64,000 nucleotides of DNA from Mycobacterium sp. 852002-51961_SCH5331710 (GTDB taxonomy: Bacteria > Actinomycetota > Actinomycetes > Mycobacteriales > Mycobacteriaceae). Position 1 is the stretch's first letter. Every line of letters starts with the position of its first letter. The stretch is from positions 62,001 through 126,000 of the forward strand of contig NZ_LZSQ01000019.1 of NCBI RefSeq assembly GCF_001665535.1. Reading direction: 5' to 3'. Below, piece after piece: positions 54,547 through 63,086 of the stretch. The notes beneath the pieces are model-generated. The model searched no databases, had not been told where the DNA came from, and worked only from the letters and a program-made list of their open reading frames with translations. The translations under genes were made by a program, and so were the position numbers.

Positions 54547-55466
54547 TTCTCGCCAGCGGGCTGGCGTTCCCGGAGAGCCCGATCGCGGAGGCGGATGGGT
54601 CGGTGCTGGTGTCGGAGATCGCCGGCGGGTGCATCACGCGGGTGCGACCGGACGGCACCAGGGAGAAGGTCGCCGACACCGGCGGTGGGCCGAACGGGAT
54701 CGCCCGGCTGCCCGACGGCCGTCTCGTTGTCTGCCAGAACGGCGGCTCGACGTTCGGTATGGGGCCGTGGCCCTACGGCTTTCCCGGGGCCGCACAGCTG
54801 TTCCGGCCGATCGGACCCGCGGCCGCGCCGCTGACACCTCAGCTTCAGGTCGTCGATACAGACGGTCGAATTGGCACGCTCACGACCGACTTCACCACCC
54901 ACGACGGTCAACGGTTGCCACTTATCCGGCCGAGCGATGTGTGTGTCGACGCGGCGGGGGGCTTCTACGTCACCGACGGCGGGACGACAAGGGGACGCAC
55001 ACGAGACGTCACGGGCCTGTTGTATGGCACCGTCGACGGGAATCTGCGGGAGGTTGTCTTCCCGCTGGAGATGCCCAACGGTGTGGCGCTCTCACCCGAC
55101 GAGTCGAAGCTCTACGTCGCCGAAACGCGGACGCGAAGGATCTGGGAGTTCGAGCTCGACGGACCCGGAATGATCGGGCGGGCACGGGGATTGGCGACCG
55201 TTCCGAGCGGCGGGCCGCTCAACGTCGGCGGCGCGGACGGCCTGTGTGTCGATTCAGCGGGACGGATTCTGGTGGCGACCCTTGGGACCGGCGGGGTGAC
55301 GGTCTTTTCCGCAGCCGGAGAATCGCTGGGCGCGATCCCGGCCGACGATCCGATGACCACGAACATGACGCTGGGCACCGACGAGTCGACGCTCTATCTG
55401 ACGCTCGCCTCGTCGGGTCGGCTCGTAATGGTCGAAAACTGGTTGGGAGTCGCGGGCATACGATAG
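54543..55466 (+). CDS. SMP-30/gluconolactonase-like beta-propeller
   Basis: A 307-residue six-bladed propeller of the SMP-30/lactonase family. N-terminal FPESPIAEADGSVLVSEIAGG, PNGIARLPDG, RPSDVCVDAAGGFYVTDGG, MPNGVALSPDESKLYVAET and NVGGADGLCVDSAGRIL carry the Glu, Asn and Asp metal ligands. It would open a lactone ring, perhaps one made by oxidation or Baeyer-Villiger chemistry. GTG 54543 overlaps the SnoaL stop. Confidence 0.88.
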   Translation: MILASGLAFPESPIAEADGSVLVSEIAGGCITRVRPDGTREKVADTGGGPNGIARLPDGRLVVCQNGGSTFGMGPWPYGFPGAAQLFRPIGPAAAPLTPQLQVVDTDGRIGTLTTDFTTHDGQRLPLIRPSDVCVDAAGGFYVTDGGTTRGRTRDVTGLLYGTVDGNLREVVFPLEMPNGVALSPDESKLYVAETRTRRIWEFELDGPGMIGRARGLATVPSGGPLNVGGADGLCVDSAGRILVATLGTGGVTVFSAAGESLGAIPADDPMTTNMTLGTDESTLYLTLASSGRLVMVENWLGVAGIR

Positions 55467-55475
55467 TGCGCGCGG

Positions 55476-56771
55476 CTACTCCTTGTTGGCCATCTGGTCG
55501 ACGAGGTTCTGGATGAAGGCTCCGTAGCCGACGCCACCGTGGTCGGACATCACGGCGTCATAGTCGTACTCCGGCGGATTGCCGCCGTGGGGCCGCCAGC
55601 CGGAGTCGGCCGTGCAGGACGTGAACCCCTCCTCGGGGAACGCGTACCAACGGCGGGTGTTGAGTTCGACGATCTTGTGCGCGTCCTCATCGGGAACGCC
55701 GGCCAGCATCTCCTCGGCGCGGGCCCGGCTCTTCGGCCAGAACGAGTCGGAATGCGGGTAGTCGCACTCCCAGGTGATGTTGTCGATTCCGATCAGGTGG
55801 CGCAGGCCGACACCCACCTCGTCCTCGATGAAGCAGCCGGTGATGTTGCGGCGGAACAGCTCTGACGGTGCGACCGTCGGATGGATGTTCTGATAGTACT
55901 TGTGCTTGCGCCAGACGTAGTCGGCCCGCTCGATGAGATACGGCATCCACCCGATGCCGCCCTCGGAGAACGCGACCTTCAGATTCGGGTGCTTGTGAAA
56001 GACGGGGGAGAAGACGAGTTCGACCGCCGCCGACATCGACGTCGTCCCCATCAGCGTGACCATGACGGCGAACGGTGCCTCGGGTGCGGTGGCGGGCGGC
56101 ATACCGCCGGAACCGAAGTGCATGACCGCGGTCAAGTTGGTCTCCTCCAGAGCGGACCAGACCGGATCCCAATGCGCGGTGTGGAAGCTCGGCAGGCCCA
56201 GATTCATAGGGTTGTCGGGCAGCCCCACGGCGCGACAACCCTTGGCGGCCATGCGTTCGATCTCCCTGACCATCAACCCGGTATCCCACAGCGGGGTGAT
56301 CATCATCGGGATGAACCGAGCCGGATCGGTGGCGCACCACTCGTCGATCGAGAAGTCGTTCCATGCCTGCACGCACAGCAGCGCCAGATCCTTGTCGGTG
56401 CCTTCGAGGAAAACCGTGCCGCAGAACCGGGGGAAGGACGGGAAGCACAGCATCGCGTGGACACCGTCGATGTCCATGTCGATCAGTCGGGACTTCGGGT
56501 CGTAGCAGCCGGGGATCATGTCGTCGTACCGCACCGGGTCCACACCGAATTGCTCGGGAGACTTGCCCGCGACCGCGTTGAGCCCGATGTTGGGATAGGC
56601 GCGCCCCTCGTAGACCCACTGATGCATCGGCGGCTTGCCCTCCCGCGGGAACTCCACGATTCGCGGCCCGTCGTGCAGATACTTCTTGGGCAGCCGGTCG
56701 GACCAGACGTGCGGGGGTTCGATGAGGTGGTCATCGACCGAGAGCAGCTTCATCGAGGGTTGCAGCGGCAT
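55476..56771 (-). CDS. Amidohydrolase-2 family metal-dependent hydrolase/decarboxylase
   Basis: A 431-residue TIM-barrel of the amidohydrolase_2 family (PF04909), whose members decarboxylate or hydrate ring acids. The metal-binding start is SVDDHLIEPPHVW (DxHxxEP, ~11). A His is in AVMHFGSGG and the final Asp in WECDYPHSDSFWP (~345). ATG 56771 places the start after the palindrome; an ATG at 56822 would lie inside it. Similar enzymes are common, several per genome, in mycobacterial catabolic clusters. Its promoter has a strong palindrome. Confidence 0.86.
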   Translation of the reverse strand: MPLQPSMKLLSVDDHLIEPPHVWSDRLPKKYLHDGPRIVEFPREGKPPMHQWVYEGRAYPNIGLNAVAGKSPEQFGVDPVRYDDMIPGCYDPKSRLIDMDIDGVHAMLCFPSFPRFCGTVFLEGTDKDLALLCVQAWNDFSIDEWCATDPARFIPMMITPLWDTGLMVREIERMAAKGCRAVGLPDNPMNLGLPSFHTAHWDPVWSALEETNLTAVMHFGSGGMPPATAPEAPFAVMVTLMGTTSMSAAVELVFSPVFHKHPNLKVAFSEGGIGWMPYLIERADYVWRKHKYYQNIHPTVAPSELFRRNITGCFIEDEVGVGLRHLIGIDNITWECDYPHSDSFWPKSRARAEEMLAGVPDEDAHKIVELNTRRWYAFPEEGFTSCTADSGWRPHGGNPPEYDYDAVMSDHGGVGYGAFIQNLVDQMANKE

Positions 56772-56805
56772 CGCTCGTTCCCAGTCCTTCCGGCTGATAG
56801 GCTTG

Positions 56806-56834
56806 ATTGAACAATTAGACAAGAATTGCTCAAT
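56806..56834. promoter_or_regulatory. Palindrome ATTGAACAATT-N7-AATTGCTCAAT
   Basis: Arms of 11 bp (56806-56816 and 56824-56834) match with one mismatch across a 7-bp spacer. It lies 35 bp before the amidohydrolase ATG (56771) and 52 bp before the small gene ATG (56886). No copy was noticed elsewhere. A regulator for it is not visible. Confidence 0.75.
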
Positions 56835-56885
56835 TGACTATACCGCGCGATGGTGCGGGAACTCAACCGTGGCAAGGAGGCGCCG

Positions 56886-57080
56886 ATGGATCCCGGGGAT
56901 CGCATTCCGCACGACGACTGGGCCGATCAGGACCTGCTGACGCGCGGCGAGGCCGCCGAGCGGCTCGCTGCCGAGATCGCCGAGGTCAAGGGCAAGGTGG
57001 AGGCCGGCGAGGCCGACGAGGTCACGCTTCGCCGCCTGGCCGCACTCGAAGAGGCGTACGCGTCACTTCGGGCGCGGTAG
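56886..57080 (+). CDS. Small acidic helical hypothetical protein
   Basis: A 64-residue protein of unknown function. ATG 56886 has AAGGAGG 5 nt upstream, a strong RBS. Residues ~15-64 are rich in Ala, Glu and Leu and look like one or two amphipathic helices (LLTRGEAAERLAAEIAEVKG, then LRRLAALEEAYASLRAR). No Cys, no metal motif. It ends convergently with the acyl-CoA dehydrogenase gene by 18 bp of overlap. Perhaps a small partner protein; no claim made. Confidence 0.7.
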   Translation: MDPGDRIPHDDWADQDLLTRGEAAERLAAEIAEVKGKVEAGEADEVTLRRLAALEEAYASLRAR

Positions 57081-58205
57081 ACCCAGCACTCGTTGCGCCA
57101 CGATGTTGCGCTGGATCTGCGCCGTACCGCCGTAGATCCCGGCCGCCCGCGACCATACGTAGATGTCCCACTCGAGTCCCTCGGCGAGCAGGGGCCGGCT
57201 GTCGGTGAGGTCCATCATCGTGTGACCGAAAGTCTGGTCGGCGCGGGTCATCAGCAGTTTGTCGATCGATCCCTCCGGGCCCGGAAGGGCTCCGCGCTGT
57301 CGATCGCTCAGTGAGCGCTGCACCTTGACCTGGAGGGCGCGCAACTCTGTGTAGGCGCGACCGAGTCGCACCCGCGTCATCGGGGAGTTCTCAAGCCGGC
57401 CGGTGCGCACCTGCTGTTCGAGGTCGCGCAGTTGCCGTGACAATCTGCTGATCCAGTTGATGTCGCTCGGTCCGCGTTCATAGGCGAGCAGTTGGTTGGC
57501 GATCGACCAGCCCGCACCGCGGTCACCAAGCAGGTTCTCCACTGGAACATCGACGTCGTCGAACGCGACCTCGGCGAACTCACGGTTTCGCGCGGCGTTG
57601 ACGATGGGTCTGACGTCAATCCCCGGCGTCGACATCGGGACGAGGAGAACCGAGATGCCTTGATGTTTCGGCGCATCAGGTTCGGTGCGGCACAACAGGA
57701 AACACCAGTCCGCGACGGCGGCGAAGCTGGTCCAGATCTTGCGGCCGTTGACCCGGAACATCTGGCGACCGTCCACCTCCACGAGATCCGCCCTGGTCTT
57801 CAGGCTCGCCAGATCCGATCCCGCTTCCGGTTCGCTGAACCCCTGGCACCAGCGCACCGAGCCGGACAGCAGGGCGGGCAGCAGTTCGGCGCGCTGCGCA
57901 TCGGACCCGAACAGTCGCAGCGCATTGCTGAGGTGGCCGACGCCTTCGATGGGCGGCGCACCTGCGCGCCCCAACTCGTCGTTGAGGATGGCTTCGTAGA
58001 TGGGTGGCAGACCGTGGCCGCCGTATTCTTCGGGAAACGACAGCCCGATGTAGCCGGCTTCGTACAGCGTCTGGTGCCAGGCGTTCTGAGCGTCCGCGCG
58101 CGCCGCGGGATCGTCGGGGATGGCGGCGTCGGCGCTGTGCTCCCGCAGCCACTGTCGGAGACGCGCCCGGAATTCCGCTTCCTCGGGGGTGTCGTTGAAG
58201 TCCAT
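57063..58205 (-). CDS. Acyl-CoA dehydrogenase, alpha-type of a pair
   Basis: A 380-residue ACAD. Motifs: FPEEYGGHGLPPIYEAI (~56), GFSEPEAGSDLASLKT (~126-141), SPMTRVRLGRAYTELRAL, C-terminal YGGTAQIQRNIVAQRVLGLPRP. It directly follows another ACAD gene (3-bp gap), as in the heterotetrameric FadE pairs (e.g. ChsE4-ChsE5-type) known from steroid side-chain degradation. The pair is preceded by a ferredoxin remnant. Substrate probably a bulky acyl-CoA. Confidence 0.88.
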   Translation of the reverse strand: MDFNDTPEEAEFRARLRQWLREHSADAAIPDDPAARADAQNAWHQTLYEAGYIGLSFPEEYGGHGLPPIYEAILNDELGRAGAPPIEGVGHLSNALRLFGSDAQRAELLPALLSGSVRWCQGFSEPEAGSDLASLKTRADLVEVDGRQMFRVNGRKIWTSFAAVADWCFLLCRTEPDAPKHQGISVLLVPMSTPGIDVRPIVNAARNREFAEVAFDDVDVPVENLLGDRGAGWSIANQLLAYERGPSDINWISRLSRQLRDLEQQVRTGRLENSPMTRVRLGRAYTELRALQVKVQRSLSDRQRGALPGPEGSIDKLLMTRADQTFGHTMMDLTDSRPLLAEGLEWDIYVWSRAAGIYGGTAQIQRNIVAQRVLGLPRPK

Positions 58206-58208
58206 CGG

Positions 58209-59243
58209 CTACGCCAACTCCTCATTCGCCAGTCGCATCGCCGCGATGGCTTCGTACTGCGCGGTCTCGTCGCCGAACAACCGACGATCCAACAACGTTC
58301 GGCGTACCCGTAGATGGTTGACGTGCTCCCAGGTGATGGCGATGCCGCCGAACACCTGCACGGCTGTGTCGACGACGTTACGACCCGCCGCCGCCGCGTA
58401 CGCCTTCGCTGTCATCGCGGCCAACAGCGCTTCCTCGAGCGGCAGGTGATCGATGGCCCAAGCCGCGTGCCAGACACAGCTGCGGGTCCCCTCGACGCTG
58501 ACCAACGCATCCGCCAGCATGTGCTGAATCGCTTGAAAGGAGCCGATTTTGACGCCGAACTGCACGCGGTCCTGGGCGTAGCGCACCGCGTCATCGAGTG
58601 CGCCCTGCATGACGCCGAGCAAATCCGCGGCCACGGCGGTCAGCGCAAGCGCCTCGACACGTCGCCATCGGCTCTCGTCGATCGGATCGCCGACCGGCGT
58701 TCCGGGGTCGGCAGGTATACGTTGCAGCGCCCGGGTGAGGTCCAGGCCCTCCTTGTCGGCGGCATCCAGTGGCGCGCTGTGCAGGCGGTGGACGCCGCCG
58801 GACTCGCTGGCCACCAGGGCGTGGGTGGCGCCGGCGGCATCGACGGCCACGCCGTCGGTTCCCGTCGTACCGAAGCGCTGCAGATCGGCGGTGAGGACCG
58901 GTGCCATGCGCAGAGTTCCCTCGGCGACGAGTTCCAGTTGTTTCTCCGCCTTGGCGGCCTGTAACAGCTCGGTGGCCAGGATCGCCTGACCGACGACCGG
59001 TACCGCGCAGAGAGTGCGTGCCAGTTCCTCGATGACGACGACCGTCTCGACACCACTGGCATCCAGGCCGCACAGGCCGGGGGAGCGCAGCGTCGGCACG
59101 CCCAGTTCGACGACGTGACGCCAGTGCTCAGCCATGACGTCGCCGGCCGGTATGTCACTCGGATCGGTGGTCGCCAGCTGGTCCGCAAGCCCGGATGCGG
59201 TGTCCTTGAGGAGCTTCTGCTCGTCGGTCAGGCCGATGTACAT
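58209..59243 (-). CDS. Acyl-CoA dehydrogenase, beta-type of a pair
   Basis: A 344-residue, short ACAD that lacks a good part of the middle signature (no SEPEAGSD). It has YAQDRVQFGVKIGSFQAIQHM (~230), QVFGGIAITWEHVNHLRVRR (~290) and a short N-terminal domain. This matches the beta partner of a heteromeric alpha2-beta2 dehydrogenase, where only one partner carries the catalytic base. ATG 59243 follows 9 nt after the ferredoxin remnant stop. Confidence 0.86.
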   Translation of the reverse strand: MYIGLTDEQKLLKDTASGLADQLATTDPSDIPAGDVMAEHWRHVVELGVPTLRSPGLCGLDASGVETVVVIEELARTLCAVPVVGQAILATELLQAAKAEKQLELVAEGTLRMAPVLTADLQRFGTTGTDGVAVDAAGATHALVASESGGVHRLHSAPLDAADKEGLDLTRALQRIPADPGTPVGDPIDESRWRRVEALALTAVAADLLGVMQGALDDAVRYAQDRVQFGVKIGSFQAIQHMLADALVSVEGTRSCVWHAAWAIDHLPLEEALLAAMTAKAYAAAAGRNVVDTAVQVFGGIAITWEHVNHLRVRRTLLDRRLFGDETAQYEAIAAMRLANEELA

Positions 59244-59252
59244 CGGTAGCGG

Positions 59253-59339
59253 TCAACCGTCGAGCTCGAACACGTCGGGCGCGATACCCACACAGACGGC
59301 GTTGGACTCGCACAGTTCGCGATCCACTTCGACGCGCAT
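59253..59339 (-). pseudogene. Truncated P450-type ferredoxin (28 codons)
   Basis: The ATG at 59339 has an excellent AGGAGG upstream and opens MRVEVDRELCESNAVCVGIA then PDVFELDG and TGA. This is the N-terminal half of a 3Fe-4S/4Fe-4S P450 ferredoxin (usually ~63 residues), including the first two Cys (C10 and C16, CxxxxxC). The C-terminal part with the last Cys-Pro is missing and is not found in other frames: fadE begins 9 nt later. So a cluster cannot be built as it stands. It is probably a deletion remnant, or a very short expressed leader-like ORF. Confidence 0.8.
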
Positions 59340-59368
59340 CCAGTCCCTCCTCGTTCGGATACCATCTT

Positions 59369-59392
59369 GGATGATAGAACGAATAATGTTCA
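59369..59392. promoter_or_regulatory. Recurring element, copy 5, with GAAC-N7-GTTC
   Basis: GGATGATAGAAC then GAATAATGTTCAAC. GAAC (59377-59380) and GTTC (59388-59391) form a clean inverted repeat. The preceding 14 bp TTGGATGATAGAAC are identical to those at 24891-24904. It sits between the divergent ferredoxin remnant (59339) and SDR (TTG 59418). Confidence 0.6.
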
Positions 59393-59417
59393 ACTGTTCA
59401 ACCTAGGGAGGCGCGGC

Positions 59418-60218
59418 TTGTCCCGGCTGGAGAATCGAAATGCGCTTGTCACGGGTGGTGCCCAGGGCTTGGGGCGGGCCATCGCCCGCAGGCTTGCCGC
59501 CGAGGGTGCGCGGGTGACGATCGTCGACCTCAACGAGGACAAAGCGAACGAGTGCGTCGGGCTCATCGAATCCGGGGGTGGCACCGCCGCCTTCGTCCGG
59601 GCCAACGTGGCCAAGCGCGAGGACATCGCGGCCGCAACCGCCGCGGCCGCCGTCGACGGGAAGCTGGACGTCCTCGTCAATGCCGCCCAGTACTTCGCCA
59701 TGCCCAAGGCACTCGAACTGGTCACCGACAAGGATTGGGAACTGTCGGAAGCGACCGGTCCCAAGGCGACATTCCGGTTCATGCAGACTGCCTTCGAGGC
59801 GCTGAAGGCCTCCGGTAGGGCGTCGGTGATCAACTTCGTGTCGGGATCCGCGCTCGGCGGGATGTCCTACACCGCACCGTATTCGGCTGCCAAAGGCGCA
59901 ATTCAGGCCTTGACCAAGGTGGCCGCGAACGAGTGGGCGCGCCATGGCATTCGTGTCAACGCGCTGTGTCCGTTCGCGCTGACCGATGTTCAGCGCGACA
60001 TGATAGGCACCGAGTGGGACAACTACACCCGCACCGCGGCGGCATCGCCGATGAAGCGCGGAGCCGATCCGGACTCTGAGATCGCTCCCGCGGTGGCGTT
60101 TCTGGCGAGTGACGACGCGTCTTTCGTCACGGGAACGGTCCTGCACGTCGATGGCGGGATGACCGAGCTGTCCACGGTCGACTACTCGCAGTCTCCCGGC
60201 GTGTTCGGCGCTACCTGA
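59418..60218 (+). CDS. Short-chain dehydrogenase, TTG start
   Basis: A 266-residue SDR. Cofactor motif VTGGAQGLGRAIA (~10-22), VNAAQYF in place of NNAG, FVSGSALGG and YSAAKGAI (Tyr ~155), C-terminal VLHVDGGM. TTG 59418 has GGGAGG 6 nt upstream; a frame from 59367 would run through the element. It converges on P450 #3 with 8 bp overlap. Substrate unknown. Confidence 0.86.
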   Translation: MSRLENRNALVTGGAQGLGRAIARRLAAEGARVTIVDLNEDKANECVGLIESGGGTAAFVRANVAKREDIAAATAAAAVDGKLDVLVNAAQYFAMPKALELVTDKDWELSEATGPKATFRFMQTAFEALKASGRASVINFVSGSALGGMSYTAPYSAAKGAIQALTKVAANEWARHGIRVNALCPFALTDVQRDMIGTEWDNYTRTAAASPMKRGADPDSEIAPAVAFLASDDASFVTGTVLHVDGGMTELSTVDYSQSPGVFGAT

Positions 60219-61407
60219 GCGTCATCTCCACGCTCGTATATCCGCGCACCGTCGCCGTCAAGACTCGCTCACGGGCGCCGATGGAGTAGTCCGGGAACTT
60301 CTTGGCGACGTACTCGAACACCAGTTGCGCTTCCCGGCGGGCCAGCCACTGACCGAGGCAGATGTGGATGCCCCAGCCGAAATAGACGTCGGTGCCGCGC
60401 GGACGGTCGAGGATGAAACGGTCGGGATCGTCGTAGCGGCGCTCGTCGCGATTGGCGCTGCCGAGCAGGAGTAGCACCCAGTCGCCGGCTTGCATGCTCA
60501 CGCCGTGCTTCTCCACAGGCCGGGTGAGGGTGCGCGCGACCCAATGGCTCGGTGTGTCGTATCGGAGTGCCTCGTTGACCGCTGTCGGAATAAGGCTGTG
60601 GTCGTTGACGATTCGCCGCCACTGCTCCGGATGCTCGTGCAGGGCGACCAGACCGTTGGAGATCAGCTTCTGCGTGGTCTCCGACCCCGCCGCCGACAGC
60701 AGGTTGGCGAACATCAGGACCTCATGCGGCGTCAGCGAACGCTCACCGCCGCTCTCCGGATCGTCGAACGTCGCGCTGAGCACGATGCTGATCAGATCGT
60801 CGCCGGGGCGTTCACGCCGCTGCTCGATGAGATCGCCGATGTAGGCGCTGATCTTGCGGTTGGCCTCGATCGCACTGGCCGGCATGGCGACCTCGCCCTC
60901 GTGGCGGGTCAAGAACGCCTCCCACCACACGCGAAGCTGCTCGCGGTCGGACTGCGGGACCCCGAGCAGGTCGCCGATGACGTCGGTGGGGATCGAGAAC
61001 GCAAACGCCTCCATCGCGTCGACCGTGGTGCCCGGCCGCAACCGGCCGAGGTGGTGGTCGACGACCGCTCGTAAAGCGTCCTCCATGGCGGCGACGGCCT
61101 TGGGCGTGAAGAACCCCTTCAGGACACCGCGGATCCGGTCGTGGCGCGGTGGATCCATCGAGATGACCGAGTACTTGCGCCCATCGTCGTCGGGGTTCTC
61201 GGGCGCGGGCCCGAGTTTCGACGAGTACGTCGGCCAGTCGCGAAGGGCATCGGCGACATCCTCGAAGCGGGACAGCACCCACCACCGGTTTTCGGGATCG
61301 CGATAGACCGGAGCCTCGTCGCGCAGCCGACGGTACACCGGATACGGATCGTCGAAGATCGCCTTGGAGAACGGTGAATAGACCAACTCGTTTGTCGCAG
61401 GCACCAT
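60211..61407 (-). CDS. Cytochrome P450 (3)
   Basis: A 398-residue P450. I-helix AAGSETTQKL (~245), ExxR in NEALRYDTP (~285) and haem loop FGWGIHICLGQWLARRE (~341-357), Cys ~349. It is the last gene of a minus-strand operon: two CoA-transferases > VOC > P450, with a 3-bp gap to the VOC stop. Its Ile-His-Ile-Cys haem loop differs from the other two. Confidence 0.92.
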   Translation of the reverse strand: MVPATNELVYSPFSKAIFDDPYPVYRRLRDEAPVYRDPENRWWVLSRFEDVADALRDWPTYSSKLGPAPENPDDDGRKYSVISMDPPRHDRIRGVLKGFFTPKAVAAMEDALRAVVDHHLGRLRPGTTVDAMEAFAFSIPTDVIGDLLGVPQSDREQLRVWWEAFLTRHEGEVAMPASAIEANRKISAYIGDLIEQRRERPGDDLISIVLSATFDDPESGGERSLTPHEVLMFANLLSAAGSETTQKLISNGLVALHEHPEQWRRIVNDHSLIPTAVNEALRYDTPSHWVARTLTRPVEKHGVSMQAGDWVLLLLGSANRDERRYDDPDRFILDRPRGTDVYFGWGIHICLGQWLARREAQLVFEYVAKKFPDYSIGARERVLTATVRGYTSVEMTLR

Positions 61408-61410
61408 GAT

Positions 61411-61866
61411 TCAATCACCTGTCTGCCGTGGAGTGCGTTCGATGAGCTCGAGCAGATTGCCGTCGGGATCGGTGGCCATCACGCCGAGGTTGCCGCCGCC
61501 GAAGTTCACCGAGCGTTCCGGGATTACGCGACCCCCGTGCGCGACGATCGCGTCGACGATGCCGTCGACGTCGTTCACCCGGAAGGACAAGTGGGTGAAG
61601 CCGAGTCGATTCATCGGCCGGCATTCCGGTTCGCCGACGGTTCCGGGTTCGGCGTACCCGAGCAGCTCGACACGGAATCCGTCGCGCTGCAGGTAGACCA
61701 GATCCACTACCAGTCCAGGAACATCGAGCAGCTGCGCACTGGCATCGTCATCGACCCTCATGCTTCCGACCTCGGTGAAACCAAGTGCAGCGCAGTAGAA
61801 CTCCCTTGAGCGTCGGATGTCTCGTACGCAGAGGCCGATATGGGTGAGGCGGTGCCCGTCGCTCAT
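61411..61866 (-). CDS. VOC-family (glyoxalase/dioxygenase fold) enzyme
   Basis: A 151-residue vicinal-oxygen-chelate protein with the two beta-alpha-beta-beta-beta modules. Metal ligands by fold are His in LTHIGLCVRD, Glu in RVELLGY, His in FTHLSFRV and Glu in NLLELIE, the His-Glu-His-Glu set of glyoxalase I or methylmalonyl-CoA epimerase rather than the extradiol type. Function may be epimerisation of a 2-substituted acyl-CoA. ATGA overlap with the CoA-transferase. Confidence 0.85.
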   Translation of the reverse strand: MSDGHRLTHIGLCVRDIRRSREFYCAALGFTEVGSMRVDDDASAQLLDVPGLVVDLVYLQRDGFRVELLGYAEPGTVGEPECRPMNRLGFTHLSFRVNDVDGIVDAIVAHGGRVIPERSVNFGGGNLGVMATDPDGNLLELIERTPRQTGD

Positions 61867-63086
61867 GGCCGCCGTTCGAGCAGGTCGTCGAGGAGATCGT
61901 TGTGTTCACCCAACAGCGGTGGGCGGGACGCGGCAACCGTCGGCGTCTCACTGAACAGATACGGCGTGCCCGGGTAGGTGACCGTCCTGCCCAATTCGGG
62001 ATGCTCCAAGCGCCGGTGGAATCCCCGCGCGACGGTGTGCTCGTCCTCGAACGCCTCATCGGGCGGTAGGACAGCGCCGCAGGCAAAGCCGCGACGCTGA
62101 CTGCTCACGAAGAACTCCTTGGCGGGTAGCCGCGAGGCGATGAGCCGAATGGCGTCGCGGGCTGCGCTGAGTATCGCCGTCGTCTCGTCATCGGCACCGA
62201 TCAGTGCGAGATCCACCGGCTTGTCCCGTGCCGCTGCCATCTCGAGGAACACCGCTTCCGGCAATTCCTCGGTGAGGTTGAGTTCGTCAAGCCAGGCGAG
62301 CAGCCGCGCATAGTCCTCCTGCTTGCGAGGAAGCACGCCGGTGGTCGCGTAATGACCGTCGGCGCAACGGACCTGCACCGGAGAGCTGGGCGTCGGATAG
62401 GCGTGCCGACCGGTCTGGCGCCGACAGACGTCCTGGTTCACCAGCCAGTGGTATGTCGTCTGCTCGCATGTGACATTGCAGGCGGCGGTGACATTGACGT
62501 CGACCAGTTGACCCTGCCCGGTGTGGTCGCGGTGCGCGAGCGCGACGAGTGCCCCCATCGCACAGTACATTCCGGCGATATTGGCGGACTGATCGCCCGC
62601 ACCTCTGATCGGCGGGACGGTGCGGTCGTCGTATCCGCAGTTCCAGATCGGACCTCCGCCCGCGAGCATCGTCAGGTCGGTCACCTGTTGTCCGGCGCGC
62701 GCACTGCCCAGACCGAATGCGCTGACCGAAACCCATATCAGCCGGGCGTCACGGGTACGGCATACGTCGTAACTGACACCCTCACACTGGTCACCGCCTG
62801 CGATCACGATGTCGGCGGTGGCGATGAGCGACTCGAGAGACCGCCGACCTGAATCGGATACCAGATCGATTGTCACCGAACGCTTCCCGACGTTGCCTGA
62901 CCACCAACGCAGGCTTCGGTCGACACCTGGCGCGTCATCGACGAAGGGGGGACGGCGACGGTGCGTCGACCCGTTGGGTGGCTCGACGACGATTACGTCG
63001 GCGCCGAGCTCGGCCAGGACCCGCCCACCTACGGGGGTGAACTGGTCGGTGAGTTCGACGACGCGCAGGTCGTCCAGCGCGCTCAG
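61863..63086 (-). CDS. Type III CoA-transferase (CaiB family), probable CTG start
   Basis: A 407-residue family III CoA-transferase. Conventional starts begin only at GTG 62876, which drops the conserved first 70 residues. The frame is open and encodes SALDDLRVVELTDQFTP, LAELGADVIVVEPPNG and LRWWSGNVGKRSVTIDL, the expected CaiB N terminus, and it contains no ATG, GTG or TTG. The only start-like codon at its head is CTG 63086, overlapping the upstream stop as CTGA. The catalytic Asp is in GQGQLVDVNVTAA (~190). Probably a heteromer with the neighbouring CoA-transferase. Confidence 0.83.
   Translation of the reverse strand: MSALDDLRVVELTDQFTPVGGRVLAELGADVIVVEPPNGSTHRRRPPFVDDAPGVDRSLRWWSGNVGKRSVTIDLVSDSGRRSLESLIATADIVIAGGDQCEGVSYDVCRTRDARLIWVSVSAFGLGSARAGQQVTDLTMLAGGGPIWNCGYDDRTVPPIRGAGDQSANIAGMYCAMGALVALAHRDHTGQGQLVDVNVTAACNVTCEQTTYHWLVNQDVCRRQTGRHAYPTPSSPVQVRCADGHYATTGVLPRKQEDYARLLAWLDELNLTEELPEAVFLEMAAARDKPVDLALIGADDETTAILSAARDAIRLIASRLPAKEFFVSSQRRGFACGAVLPPDEAFEDEHTVARGFHRRLEHPELGRTVTYPGTPYLFSETPTVAASRPPLLGEHNDLLDDLLERRP

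Noticed and set aside
59374-59392. A KstR-type operator at TAGAAC...GTTCAA
   Set aside because: The half-sites AAC and GTT are 8 bp apart here, while the known KstR site has 2 bp between them. The other copies fit even less.
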